In this document: positions 9,839 to 17,828 of the stretch, in pieces
Layout of the letters: each line of letters begins with the position of its first letter
Numbering within the stretch: the stretch's first letter is position 1
Assembly (NCBI RefSeq): GCF_016735615.1
Contig: NZ_JAERSF010000002.1
Coordinates: 1,116,001 to 1,180,000, forward strand
DNA from: Flavobacterium tagetis
GTDB lineage: Bacteria > Bacteroidota > Bacteroidia > Flavobacteriales > Flavobacteriaceae
Length of the DNA: 64,000 nucleotides
Direction of reading: 5' to 3'
Made by a program: the position numbers and the translations under genes
Notes under the pieces: generated by a model
What the model was told of the DNA's origin: nothing
The model's database searches: none
The model's input: only the letters and a program-made list of their open reading frames with translations

Positions 9839-10993
9839 TCAAAAGTACCAAAACGCTCTACTATGAATTTGATTATACATATATTCTTCATCAAAAGATT
9901 CAATAAAATAATCGGCTGTTTGGGGTGCAAAGCCTTCAACATTTTCTACCAAAAAATCCTTATTCGCAGCTATGTACTCTTTTGTTGGTTGAAGACCCAA
10001 TGGATAAAAAATCATTTCACCATCAAATCCACACCAAGTGTCAAAATCAACCATTTTAGCTTCTAAAATTAAATGAAGATCAATTGCCTCTTTATTTTTA
10101 CTAGCAAAGTAGCTAAACGTTAAAAGGTCTTCACACATACAGTCAAATTCTCCTAGTTCATCATCTCTTCTGTAAGCAATAGCAGTTTCTAATAGATATC
10201 TTGACAGTTCGGTATTTTTGTAATTTTTGACATAACCAACAAATTCATCTCTTTCAGGTTGGTCACTGTAACTTAACAACTTCTCAAAATTTGCTTGGGA
10301 GATTGTTTTTTTATCATTGAATTCCGAAATTATTCCTTCTACAAATGGTGAGTGAAATACTTCTGGAATTGAAAATTTATTTTTTAAAGCGCTGTTGACT
10401 TCAATTATGGACTCATTCATTACGTAAAACCATTCGTCTCCGCTATCAATTTTCGCTTTTTGTTCTTTTACAAAAGCGGTAATATCTTGGATTGATTTTA
10501 TGAACTCGTTATTGAATTTTTGTAACGCCTCATTTTTAATTCCGATTTGAACGGCTCTACGTTTTAGCTTTTCTCCTTTAAAATTGTGGTCTGGATCCCA
10601 CTGAATTCTAACATTGCTATTGTTTAAATTTTCCCGCCATGTTGATTCATCTCCGTATGATTTGTCGTAACTTGTCAAAACACCATTAGTTAGAAGTTCT
10701 TCGAAACCTTCAAAAGTCATCTCAATAGCCAAAATACGACTTTGATTGCTATCTTTTTCTGCCCAATCACTTCTGTACATCATCCACAAAAAGTTGGGCT
10801 TTATCCAAGTCATTCTCTCGAAGCTGTAATCTGTTCCTCCGAATTTCTGATTTTTTATGGCATAATCTGCAATGCTATCATTGAATGCCTGATATACAAT
10901 AATATTGGAGCCATTTTTTTGTCCGAGTATAAAATTTCCTTCTTGCGGAAGTCCTTTCTCATAGCTATGATGTTGAATTGTGTTTAGGTTCAT
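9839..10993 (-). CDS. DUF4291 protein with C-terminal extension
   Basis: A 384-residue protein. The first ~195 residues match the DUF4291 pattern as I know it: IVYQAFNDSIADYAI, then the strongly conserved RMTWIKPNFLWMMYRS, then RILAIEMTFEGFEELL and RIQWDPDHN. DUF4291 has no established biochemical function. Family members are usually about 200 residues long; here roughly 185 further residues follow (from about FHSPFVEGII), mostly helical and acidic, which I do not recognise. The fused second half is the odd feature. No signal peptide. The start ATG (complement of 10991-10993) gives a clean family N-terminus. Neighbouring genes are on the same strand but spaced by 40-75 bp. Confidence 0.8.
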   Translation of the reverse strand: MNLNTIQHHSYEKGLPQEGNFILGQKNGSNIIVYQAFNDSIADYAIKNQKFGGTDYSFERMTWIKPNFLWMMYRSDWAEKDSNQSRILAIEMTFEGFEELLTNGVLTSYDKSYGDESTWRENLNNSNVRIQWDPDHNFKGEKLKRRAVQIGIKNEALQKFNNEFIKSIQDITAFVKEQKAKIDSGDEWFYVMNESIIEVNSALKNKFSIPEVFHSPFVEGIISEFNDKKTISQANFEKLLSYSDQPERDEFVGYVKNYKNTELSRYLLETAIAYRRDDELGEFDCMCEDLLTFSYFASKNKEAIDLHLILEAKMVDFDTWCGFDGEMIFYPLGLQPTKEYIAANKDFLVENVEGFAPQTADYFIESFDEEYMYNQIHSRAFWYF

Positions 10994-11067
10994 TTTTATT
11001 GGGGTTAATGCAAATGTATAGCAAGTTTATTTTTGTCATATTGGGCTAGGAATCCGCGTTATCGGGT

Positions 11068-11613
11068 TTAATAATCCTCACTGTTTTTTATGTTTTTTTT
11101 GTCTGCCATTTCATCAGATAAATCACCATCTTCATAATTGATAATTATTTGCATATCTTCTGTGATTCTCAATGCGATAAAATCATCTTTACCTCCATTT
11201 TGATCTGTAAATTTCCAATAACTTTCAAAACTTATCTTTCCAACTCGAATTCCTGTTTCTGTATATCCATCATCTTCATAATAAGGCTCTTCAAAAATTT
11301 CAAAGTCATCTTCCGTTTTGTAATATTTTGAATTAATCTCAGACTTTATTTCCTTATACAAATTAATCGTAAACGCGTCTAATTTAGGAGTAATGACTAC
11401 AGATGATTTGGTGAATTTGTTATTTACAAATAATAGGAGTACATATGAAGTTTGTCTGCCTCCAAATTTTAAACCATCAAAGAAAAGAGCATCTTCGGAG
11501 CTATTTACTTCATCAAGAATTGCACCCTCTCGCGATAGTAGTTTTTCTCTCGAAATTTCTTTGCTGGAACCAAATTCAATTCCTAAAAAACTAGTTAGTT
11601 TTAGTTCATTCAT
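11068..11613 (-). CDS. Hypothetical protein
   Basis: A 181-residue soluble, acidic protein of unknown function. It opens with MNELKLTSFLGIEFGSSKE, contains a beta-rich middle (TSYVLLLFVNNKFTKSS) and ends in a very acidic tail (EDGDLSDEMADKK). No signal, membrane segment or catalytic motif is visible. The pattern of a short FLGIEFG opening followed by strands resembles single-domain unknown proteins common in Bacteroidota, but I cannot name the family. Codon use and base composition match the adjacent accessory genes. Confidence 0.65.
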   Translation of the reverse strand: MNELKLTSFLGIEFGSSKEISREKLLSREGAILDEVNSSEDALFFDGLKFGGRQTSYVLLLFVNNKFTKSSVVITPKLDAFTINLYKEIKSEINSKYYKTEDDFEIFEEPYYEDDGYTETGIRVGKISFESYWKFTDQNGGKDDFIALRITEDMQIIINYEDGDLSDEMADKKNIKNSEDY

Positions 11614-11660
11614 TTTTTATTTTTTATAATTAATAGAAATATAAGTTTTCCAATTACTTT

Positions 11661-12335
11661 TTATTTAGATTCAGAAATTTGCTTACTCCTCAATTCTGCG
11701 GCTTTGGCTAGTTTTGCTTTTCTTACAAATAATTGATATACAACGTCTTTTATTAATTCTAATAATATCTCTGCTCGTGCTTTTGATAAAGTTGGTAAAT
11801 GAGGATGAGCCCCGTCATGTCCATCTATAATAATTTGTTTCAAAACATCAAATGTTTCATCATCTATATCAGCCATTTCTTTCAAGTCTTCCAATTGTTT
11901 TTGAACTTTATCTTTTCCCTTTGTTCCAAGTTGAGTTGCTGATGACTGTATAGTTCTTCGACACATTGCTGCAAATGCGTTATAAGCCTTTAATGAATAA
12001 CATAATAAAGCTTCCTTTAAATCATTTTTTACAGCTCCCTCGAGGTATTCATATTCGAAATCCTCCATTGAGCTTTCAATAATTTCATATGAATCAGAAA
12101 TTGATATTCTTTGAATACTTAGTTCCCATTTTATTATTTCAAACTTTAAAAAAATTGGTTCATCACAACCATTGCATTTGTATGCTATACCTACTTTTTT
12201 GGGTCTAAATCTAACTAATACGTTGTAATTAGGAACTGAAATAGCAGAAATACTTACAGCATTATTACAATGAGGACACTTTAGGGCAAAATGTTTATCA
12301 AAAATGTCCTGACTAGATGAATTCGATAAAATCAT
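11661..12335 (-). CDS. DUF4145 domain protein with N-terminal zinc ribbon
   Basis: A 224-residue protein. The N-terminus carries two Cys pairs (C20-P-H-C23 and C54-N-G-C57) that would form a zinc ribbon. Residues ~90-200 match DUF4145: the EALLCYSLKAYNAFAAMCRRTIQSS helix (in pieces), a LGTKGKDKVQKQLEDL linker, and the DGHDGAHPHLP segment. DUF4145 domains have no defined activity; they are often found fused to or beside restriction and other nucleic-acid-handling proteins. Here the nearest such gene is the PD-(D/E)XK-like one about 2.5 kb away. Confidence in the domain name is good, in any function low. Confidence 0.8.
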   Translation of the reverse strand: MILSNSSSQDIFDKHFALKCPHCNNAVSISAISVPNYNVLVRFRPKKVGIAYKCNGCDEPIFLKFEIIKWELSIQRISISDSYEIIESSMEDFEYEYLEGAVKNDLKEALLCYSLKAYNAFAAMCRRTIQSSATQLGTKGKDKVQKQLEDLKEMADIDDETFDVLKQIIIDGHDGAHPHLPTLSKARAEILLELIKDVVYQLFVRKAKLAKAAELRSKQISESK

Positions 12336-12396
12336 ATTTCATTGTTTAGTAGTTAAAATTGCTTTTATGTGTTTATTATTAACTGGGTAGCTGTTA

Positions 12397-12970
12397 TCAT
12401 TTTTTAATATTGATGTCATGATCTTTTATTTCATCAATAATAATTTTAATCCCGTTTTTGAATGTCTCTCTTTTAAATAGTACTTCTTCATGTAAAGGTT
12501 TTGGGGTAGCGGATATCATTATTAAAGCGAAAAATTCCTCTGTATCAAGATATTGTAAAAGTCTTTTTTCGTTAGCTAACTCAGCGGAAATAGTTATAGA
12601 TTTTGAAGGTTTAATCTCTAGGACATAGGTTTTTGGAGGAAATTCAAATTCAATTAAGCCAGAAGTAATTTGTCTATTAGTTCCTGGAGTTTCCGGTGCA
12701 TGTATATAGAATTCTCCCAAATTATTTAATGTAATCGGTTCTTCCAGGTTATTAATAAAGGTAACATTAAAAGCGCCTAAAGGTTTAGGTCTTTCTGGAG
12801 TTGCATAATGTTCTTTTATTAGATTAAATGCTGGATAAGCAACAAGAAAAAGTAATCCAACTATAATTATCTTCCAATTTTTTGCGACCATAAATTTCAA
12901 GCCATTTGATTTGTTTTAACAAACTTGGTGCTTCAGGCTCTAAATCGTATTTTTCTTTTTTCTCAGCCAT
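12397..12970 (-). CDS. Membrane-anchored hypothetical protein, apparently frameshifted
   Basis: Two overlapping frames appear to be one gene. An ATG at 12970 opens a 48-codon frame (MAEKKEKYDLEPEAPSLLKQ...) stopping at 12824. A second frame ending at 12397 encodes a transmembrane helix (WKIIIVGLLFLVAYPAF) and a ~125-residue extracytoplasmic domain, but lacks a convincing start of its own (TTG at 12900 or ATG at 12891). They meet at a run of six A on the coding strand (12858-12863). Removing one A fuses them into GRK-NWKIIIVG, giving a natural cytoplasmic tail plus membrane anchor of about 190 residues. Either this is a real frameshift, a sequencing error, or slippage in the A-run. A TATATTTG promoter box lies upstream. 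The domain is unknown. Confidence 0.6.
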
Positions 12971-13141
12971 TTTTTATAATTTATTTTGGTAATTTTATAA
13001 TAACTCAAATATAAAATATTTCCCTATAAAAAATCAAAATCCATTCACTTCCCGAAACAAAAAAAGCCATCCCAAATCAGGACAGCTTTTCAAAAAAAAT
13101 AGTTGTGTGTTTCGGGATTAACCCCAGTTTTAGCATTTAAA

Positions 13142-14080
13142 TTAGTTTATTTTAACCAAATGCTTTTCAATAGCTTCTCTTTGAGGCTCGTACTGAGCAG
13201 GAAGTTTTAAGTTTTGACCTAATTCTTCTAAGCTTTCATCTACAGTAAATCCAGGATTATCAGTTGCGATTTCAAACAAAACTCCTCCTGGTTCTCTGAA
13301 ATATAGAGAGTGGAAATATTGTCTGTCGATTTGCGGTGTAATCTGCAATCCGTATTCTTCGATTTTTTCTCTGAATTTCATTAAGATTTCATCGTTCTGT
13401 ACACGGAAAGCTACGTGGTGAACAGTTCCGTTAGCATTTAAGCCACGTTTTTCTTCAGGTAGTTCTACCAAGTCAACAATCGCAGCATTTTCTACAGCAT
13501 CTGTTGCATAACGGTAGCGGTTAACATCCTGATCGATCAGTTTGTAACCAAATATGTCTGTTAAGATTGCAGCAGTTGCTTTGATACTGTTTAAAGTCAA
13601 AGTAATGTTATGAAAGCCTTTTGTCGCAACATCTGCTTTTACTTCGTCAGTTTCCCAAGCTTTTCTGTTATCATCTGTTTTAGATTCTATTAACTCTAAT
13701 TTTAATCCGTCTGGATCTAAGAAAGTCAAATATTTTTCACCAAATTTTTCAGCTGGTTTATTGTAAATTACATTATACTGCTCGAAACGTTTTTGCCAGA
13801 AATCAAGGCTTCCCTTTGGAACAGAATATCCAATTTCAGTTGCCATTCCAGAACCTTTTCTTCCTTGCTGAATTCCTGCTCCCCAAGGAAAGAAAGTTAA
13901 GATAGTTCCTGCGCTTCCTACTTCGTCTCCAAAGTAAAAGTGGTAAGTTCCTGGATCGTCAAAGTTCACCGTTTTTTTAATGAATCTTAACCCTAAAACT
14001 TTTGAGTAAAAGTCAAAATTACGTTTAGCGTCACCTGCAATTGCAGTAATATGGTGTAAGCCTAAAATTTTATTTTCCAT
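13142..14080 (-). CDS. Ring-cleaving dioxygenase, VOC/glyoxalase superfamily (MhqO-like)
   Basis: A 312-residue protein with two tandem glyoxalase/VOC modules, the layout of hydroquinone-type ring-cleaving dioxygenases such as Bacillus MhqO. The first module begins with LGLHHITAIAGDAKRNFDFY, the second with GFHNITLTLNSIKATAAIL. Likely metal ligands are the His in LHHIT, the His in TVHHVAFRV and the Glu in PGGVLFEIATD. The family opens aromatic rings of quinone or hydroquinone compounds and protects against quinone stress. It is transcribed divergently from a sigma-54 activator and carries an upstream operator-like box shared with the hydrolase operon at 27.5 kb. The substrate here is not proven. 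Confidence 0.9.
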   Translation of the reverse strand: MENKILGLHHITAIAGDAKRNFDFYSKVLGLRFIKKTVNFDDPGTYHFYFGDEVGSAGTILTFFPWGAGIQQGRKGSGMATEIGYSVPKGSLDFWQKRFEQYNVIYNKPAEKFGEKYLTFLDPDGLKLELIESKTDDNRKAWETDEVKADVATKGFHNITLTLNSIKATAAILTDIFGYKLIDQDVNRYRYATDAVENAAIVDLVELPEEKRGLNANGTVHHVAFRVQNDEILMKFREKIEEYGLQITPQIDRQYFHSLYFREPGGVLFEIATDNPGFTVDESLEELGQNLKLPAQYEPQREAIEKHLVKIN

Positions 14081-14119
14081 GGTATTTTTTATATTAAATT
14101 GTTATTGATTTTTCTTTTA

Positions 14120-14167
14120 CAAATTTACGGCGGTTATGCTTCTGCATCGATTAACCTAGATTAAGAA
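14120..14167 (-). promoter_or_regulatory. Promoter and operator-like box of the dioxygenase gene
   Basis: On the minus strand the Bacteroidota -7 box TAAATTTG (14127-14120) lies 40 bp before the dioxygenase start codon. Thirteen bases upstream begins a 27-bp element (14141-14167) containing two GATTAA hexamers exactly 10 bp apart (14149-14154 and 14159-14164). The same 27 bp occurs at 27588-27614 with the same 13-bp spacing to a TAnnTTTG box. No good TTTG -33 element is present, so the box may recruit an activator. The remaining divergent gap up to 14395 is AT-rich, without other features I can name. Confidence 0.7.
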
Positions 14168-14395
14168 ATAAAAACGCGCTGTTTTTTGAAAGCTTCAAAA
14201 GCAAACCAAATAACATTCCGATTTTAAAAAGCATTGAAAATAAGGCTTTTGGATAAATGCCGAATTTTTGAACCTACGATATATCGCAATTTTATGATTT
14301 GAAAATGGCATATTTAGAAAATCAATACTTGTTTACTAAATGCTATTCCTTATTTTTACGCTATCACCGCCAAAATACCACAATAAATACCGTTT

Positions 14396-15970
14396 ATGGA
14401 AAAGCCTATAGATAAAGCTGCGATCACAATAAACCGATTGCAGGAAAGAGAAAAGGAACAAATGCTTATTATGTCTATTTGTACAGCACTTTCTCGGGCT
14501 TTGAACAAAAAGGAATTTGAATCCATTGTCAGCGGAATATTAAAAAATAACTTTCAATTTGACGATTTTATTTTGGCTTCTTCTGATGAAAGTAAAAAGG
14601 AGTATTTTATTTTTCATTCAACAGATAAAAATATAGATGTAAAAAGTTATGCTATAAATGATGGCTTTTTTGATGAGTGCATTAATTCTGCTGATGTAGT
14701 TTCTTTCGATTTATCAAATTTAAATTATCCAGATTACCTTCAGAACATTTATAAAAAAGGTTCTAAAAACGCTTTTGGAATTGGTCTTCCTTATATAGAA
14801 GGAAATCGAAATGTGCTTTTTCTTTTCTTTAAAAACGTCAAAACTTTCAGCAGAGAATCTAATCGCGTTTTGAGAGGAATTTCGATGCAGTTTTCTATTA
14901 CGCTAAGAAACATAATGCTTACTCAGCAAAATGAAAATACTCTTGCCGAGTTGGAAATACTAAAGAAGAAGATTTCAGGGAAAAAGCAAGAAAAAAATAC
15001 TCCAAAAAATGAAAATTTTCATGGAATTATCGGAACCAGCAATGCGATGAAAGATGTTTACGAATTGATTTCGCAAGTGGCATCATCTAATTCGACTGTT
15101 TTAATTTTGGGCGAAACAGGAACAGGAAAAGAACTTGCAGCAAATGCAATTCACAATTTATCTGAGGTTTCAGATCAGAAAATGATAAAGGTTAATTGCG
15201 CTTCGATTCCCGAAAATTTGATTGAAAGTGAGCTATTCGGACATGAGAAAGGTGCTTTTACAGGAGCAACCGAACAGAGAATAGGTAAGTTTGAACAAGC
15301 TGAAAACAGCACCATTTTTCTAGATGAAATAGGAGAGTTGCCATTAGAATTGCAAGGAAAACTGCTTCGTGTTTTGCAAGAAAAAGAAATTGAAAGAGTG
15401 GGCGGAAGCAAAAGCATAAAAGTGAATGCTAGAGTTATTGCCGCAACCAATAAAATTCTTGAAAAAGAAGTTTATGGGGAGCGCTTTAGAAGTGATTTAT
15501 ATTACAGATTAAATGTTTACCCCATTAAACTTCCTGCTTTACGCGACCGTAAAGAAGATATTCCTATTTTGGGACATTTTTTCTTAGAAAAACACGCTGC
15601 AAAAATGAACAGAACCGTAAAACGTTTTTCTAAAAAAGTACTCAACAGCATGATGGTTAATGCATGGCCGGGCAATGTGCGTGAACTAGAAAATATGGTT
15701 GAAAGGAGCATTTTGTTTGCCAAAGATGAAAAGATCAAAGAAATGATTTTTCCCGAAATTGTAATTGCTAGTTCAGATGCTTTAGTAAATGAATTTTATA
15801 CAAAAACACTTCAAGAAGTAGAGAAGGAGCACATTCTAAAAGTCATAAAAAAATGTAATGGACGAATTTCGGGCCCGCAAGGCGCGGCAGTTTTACTCGG
15901 TTTGCCGTCTACAACATTGAGCTCTAGAATGAAGAAGCTAGGAATTAAAAAAGAACATTTTTTGGATTGA
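14396..15970 (+). CDS. Sigma-54-dependent transcriptional activator (GAF-like/AAA+/Fis)
   Basis: A 524-residue activator. Residues ~1-190 form a GAF-like sensory region ([18 protein letters not shown] onward) without a receiver domain. The AAA+ core shows Walker A GETGTGKE (about 238-245), the sigma-54-contacting loop GAFTGA (about 285-290), Walker [11 protein letters not shown], and the sensor region [13 protein letters not shown]. The C-terminus is a Fis-type helix-turn-helix ([22 protein letters not shown]). It should hydrolyse ATP to open RNA polymerase-sigma-54 complexes in response to a small molecule. It is divergent from the ring-cleaving dioxygenase, an arrangement typical of aromatic-responsive regulators, but I found no clear -24/-12 promoter for either gene. 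Confidence 0.93.
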   Translation: MEKPIDKAAITINRLQEREKEQMLIMSICTALSRALNKKEFESIVSGILKNNFQFDDFILASSDESKKEYFIFHSTDKNIDVKSYAINDGFFDECINSADVVSFDLSNLNYPDYLQNIYKKGSKNAFGIGLPYIEGNRNVLFLFFKNVKTFSRESNRVLRGISMQFSITLRNIMLTQQNENTLAELEILKKKISGKKQEKNTPKNENFHGIIGTSNAMKDVYELISQVASSNSTVLILGETGTGKELAANAIHNLSEVSDQKMIKVNCASIPENLIESELFGHEKGAFTGATEQRIGKFEQAENSTIFLDEIGELPLELQGKLLRVLQEKEIERVGGSKSIKVNARVIAATNKILEKEVYGERFRSDLYYRLNVYPIKLPALRDRKEDIPILGHFFLEKHAAKMNRTVKRFSKKVLNSMMVNAWPGNVRELENMVERSILFAKDEKIKEMIFPEIVIASSDALVNEFYTKTLQEVEKEHILKVIKKCNGRISGPQGAAVLLGLPSTTLSSRMKKLGIKKEHFLD

Positions 15971-15996
15971 TTTTTTTGAAAGTGTAAAAGTGTTTT

Positions 15997-16130
15997 AACA
16001 CATAGAAACATAGATTTAGTTTGTGTAATAAGGCGTTTCACTTGCATAAATACACATAGTGCTATGTGTTAGAAACTAGTTTCTTTCTTTATTCTTTTCC
16101 AAATCAAAGAAATCTATGTTTCTATGTGTT
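15997..16130 (+). repeat. MITE-like inverted-repeat element, copy 1 (short form)
   Basis: A 134-bp non-coding element bounded by a perfect 21-bp inverted repeat (beginning AACACATAGAAACATAG). It contains the palindrome GAAACTAGTTTC (16072-16083). It is in the opposite orientation to the two longer copies at 20546 and 23881 and lacks their internal inserts. It lies 3' of the sigma-54 activator, between convergent genes. Confidence 0.88.
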
Positions 16131-16145
16131 TAAAAAAATAGTATC

Positions 16146-16178
16146 AACTTTGTCAAAGTTTAAAACTTTGACAAAGTT
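16146..16178. repeat. 33-bp palindrome, copy 1
   Basis: A near-perfect palindrome (AACTTTGTCAAAG... and its mirror) located 15 bp after the MITE-like copy 1. An almost identical palindrome (one mismatch, in the loop) sits inside MITE-like copy 3 at 23970-24002. It could also serve as a terminator for the convergent genes. Confidence 0.85.
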
Positions 16179-16212
16179 CGACAGAACTTGAAACTTGAAA
16201 CCTGAAACTATT

Positions 16213-16566
16213 TTAAACCAGCTTTATAAAAATAGATTTTCTCAGTTTAGGTTCTATATTTTTGGTTTTGTGACCTTTTCCTGTGGTATCTTCTACCAAT
16301 AAAATAGACCCCGTATTAAATGTCCTTTTTTCTCCTAACGAAGTTTCAATTTCTACGCCTCCTTCTAGCAAAACAATATACTGGCGATCTGGAGCATTAT
16401 GAAAATCGTAATCGTAAGAAGGGCTAACTTCTCTAAAAACAATTGACTTAACAGGTTCATCATCCGATAAGAATCCGATATCGCCATTGTTTTTCAACGG
16501 AACTTCAAAGTCTTCAAAATGACTTTCTCCATTCGCATCGCTATAAACACGAGTAATCGTAATCAT
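16213..16566 (-). CDS. Cupin-like small protein
   Basis: A 117-residue single-domain beta-barrel protein. The second cupin motif-like region reads RQYIVLLEGGVEIETSLGE followed by FNTGSILLVEDTTGKGHKT; such proteins typically bind a metal or a small ligand in the barrel. The start was placed at the ATG overlapping the upstream stop codon by one base (TAATG at 16568-16564), which implies translational coupling with the esterase gene; a longer frame upstream would overlap that gene by 34 bases. Function is unknown; the pairing suggests a shared detoxification or metabolite-sensing task. Confidence 0.82.
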   Translation of the reverse strand: MITITRVYSDANGESHFEDFEVPLKNNGDIGFLSDDEPVKSIVFREVSPSYDYDFHNAPDRQYIVLLEGGVEIETSLGEKRTFNTGSILLVEDTTGKGHKTKNIEPKLRKSIFIKLV

Positions 16567-17186
16567 TATTTTTTGTTGAAAATTAATGCATTGGCACAAT
16601 TTATCTCATCTTGACTGATGGTATGTCCCATATTTGGGTAGATTTTTTTAGTAACATCTGCACCCATTTTTTCCATAAGAGCTTCAGTCTCATTGACTCT
16701 TTCTACAGGAACGTGAAAATCTGGATCACTTGTTCCAATAAAAACAGGTGTATTTTCGAAATTCCCTGAATAATGATTTTCATAAACTTGATCGCCAATT
16801 AATCCGCCTGTAAACGCTACGACGCCGCCATATTTTGCTGCGTTTCTTGTTGTAAATTCTAGTGCAAGACAAGCCCCTTGAGAAAATCCTAAGAAATAAA
16901 TGTTTTCTTTTTCGATTCCATTTTGCTGTATAGCCACCACAACTTGATGTATCGCTTCTAATGATTTTGAAAATGAAGGTTCGTTTTCGTTTAAAGGAGC
17001 TAAAAATGAATAAGGATACCAAGTTCTGTTTTCTGCCTGAGGGGCAACCAATGCAAAATCTTCAACCTTAAGATGTTTAGCAATGGAAAGAATATCATGA
17101 GCGCTAGCACCGCGTCCGTGAATCATAATGAGAGCTTTTTTAGCTTCATTTAAAGGAATTCCGTCTGTTAAAATATCTGTATTCAT
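16566..17186 (-). CDS. Alpha/beta hydrolase, phospholipase/carboxylesterase family (MhqD-like)
   Basis: A 206-residue serine hydrolase of the carboxylesterase/thioesterase type. The oxyanion region is IMIHGRGASAHD, the nucleophile elbow is FLGFSQGA, the acid is in GTSDPDFHVP and the catalytic His in NMGHTIS. The length and motifs match the phospholipase/carboxylesterase family that includes Bacillus MhqD, which is co-induced with the ring-cleaving dioxygenase MhqO by quinones. A dioxygenase of that type lies 2.5 kb away, so a related role is plausible but inferred. It is the first gene of a two-gene unit with the cupin protein. Confidence 0.9.
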   Translation of the reverse strand: MNTDILTDGIPLNEAKKALIMIHGRGASAHDILSIAKHLKVEDFALVAPQAENRTWYPYSFLAPLNENEPSFSKSLEAIHQVVVAIQQNGIEKENIYFLGFSQGACLALEFTTRNAAKYGGVVAFTGGLIGDQVYENHYSGNFENTPVFIGTSDPDFHVPVERVNETEALMEKMGADVTKKIYPNMGHTISQDEINCANALIFNKK

Positions 17187-17248
17187 GATTGTTTTGTTTT
17201 TAAATTATTTGACTGGCGAATGATTGTTTCGCACAGATTCACACAATC

Positions 17249-17378
17249 TTGTCATTTCGACCGAGGAGAAATCTTCACAAGTAACTCCGTAAAGAAAATC
17301 CAATCTTTGTCGAGCTTCTCGCGAAGGTTTGCTTCGCCTATTCGCTATTGCTCGAGTCTCCTTACGTCGAAATGACAA
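17249..17378. repeat. Inverted-repeat element with TTGTCATTTCGAC ends
   Basis: A 130-bp non-coding element with perfect 13-bp terminal inverted repeats (TTGTCATTTCGAC at 17249-17261, complement at 17366-17378) and further internal symmetry. I recognise this end sequence as a frequent dispersed repeat in Flavobacterium-type genomes. It fills the gap between the acetyltransferase and esterase genes. Confidence 0.85.
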
Positions 17379-17408
17379 ACTTTGGCGATATACTTTGTTT
17401 AGAATTAA

Positions 17409-17699
17409 TTATTTCTTCCAAATATCTTCATATTCGTCTGGATGTCTTTTGAATTGTGCGTGAACGTAAGGACAAAGCGGTAAAACTTTCAAATTATTGG
17501 CACGAACATACGATACCATTTCGTCTAAAAGTTTCTTTGCATAACCTTTTCCTTCTGCTTCTGGTTCAACTCCTGTGTGGTAAACGGTTAATAAATCTGG
17601 CTTAATGCTTACTGTCATTTCTCCCAGTTTTTTGTCGTCTACATAAAGGTTGAAGGCTCCATGTTTTTTTTCGTCTAATTCTAATTTTATTGTTTCCAT
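17409..17699 (-). CDS. GNAT-like N-acetyltransferase (YjdJ/COG2388 type)
   Basis: A 96-residue mini-acetyltransferase. The acetyl-CoA-binding motif is EAEGKGYAKKLLDEMV and the C-terminal strand-loop reads VLPLCPYVHAQFKRHPDEY, both characteristic of the short YjdJ-like GNAT branch. These proteins keep only the acetyl-CoA half of the GNAT fold; acceptors are not known. The gene is flanked by two different inverted-repeat elements and has no obvious operon partner. Confidence 0.9.
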   Translation of the reverse strand: METIKLELDEKKHGAFNLYVDDKKLGEMTVSIKPDLLTVYHTGVEPEAEGKGYAKKLLDEMVSYVRANNLKVLPLCPYVHAQFKRHPDEYEDIWKK

Positions 17700-17725
17700 A
17701 TATTGTTTTTTTTACTATGTGAGAT

Positions 17726-17819
17726 TTAACCGCAAAGGCCCAAAGTCAGCGCAAAGTTCGCAAAGATTTAATTTTAGCTTTGCGGACTTTGCGTAATTTC
17801 TTGCGCTCTTTGCGGTTAA
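17726..17819. repeat. Inverted-repeat element with TTAACCGCAAAG ends
   Basis: A 94-bp palindromic element with perfect 12-bp ends (TTAACCGCAAAG at 17726-17737; complement at 17808-17819) and internal GCGCAAAG/CTTTGCG units. This GCAAAG-rich palindrome is familiar as a dispersed repeat in Flavobacterium genomes. It lies between the acetyltransferase and the response regulator and may also end transcription of the latter. Confidence 0.85.
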
Positions 17820-17828
17820 CCTACACAT

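Noticed and set aside
12824..12970. Independent 48-codon gene at 12970
   Set aside because: Its sequence continues naturally into the downstream frame after removing one A of an A6 run, so a split gene is more likely than two genes.
14081..14395. Sigma-54 -24/-12 promoter between the dioxygenase and the activator
   Set aside because: No TGGCAC-N5-TTGC-like sequence on either strand; the TAnnTTTG box explains the dioxygenase promoter better.
217..17186. Insertion sequence or prophage borders in the 5-17 kb accessory region
   Set aside because: No transposase, integrase, tRNA target or direct repeats at the edges were seen; only short non-coding repeats.
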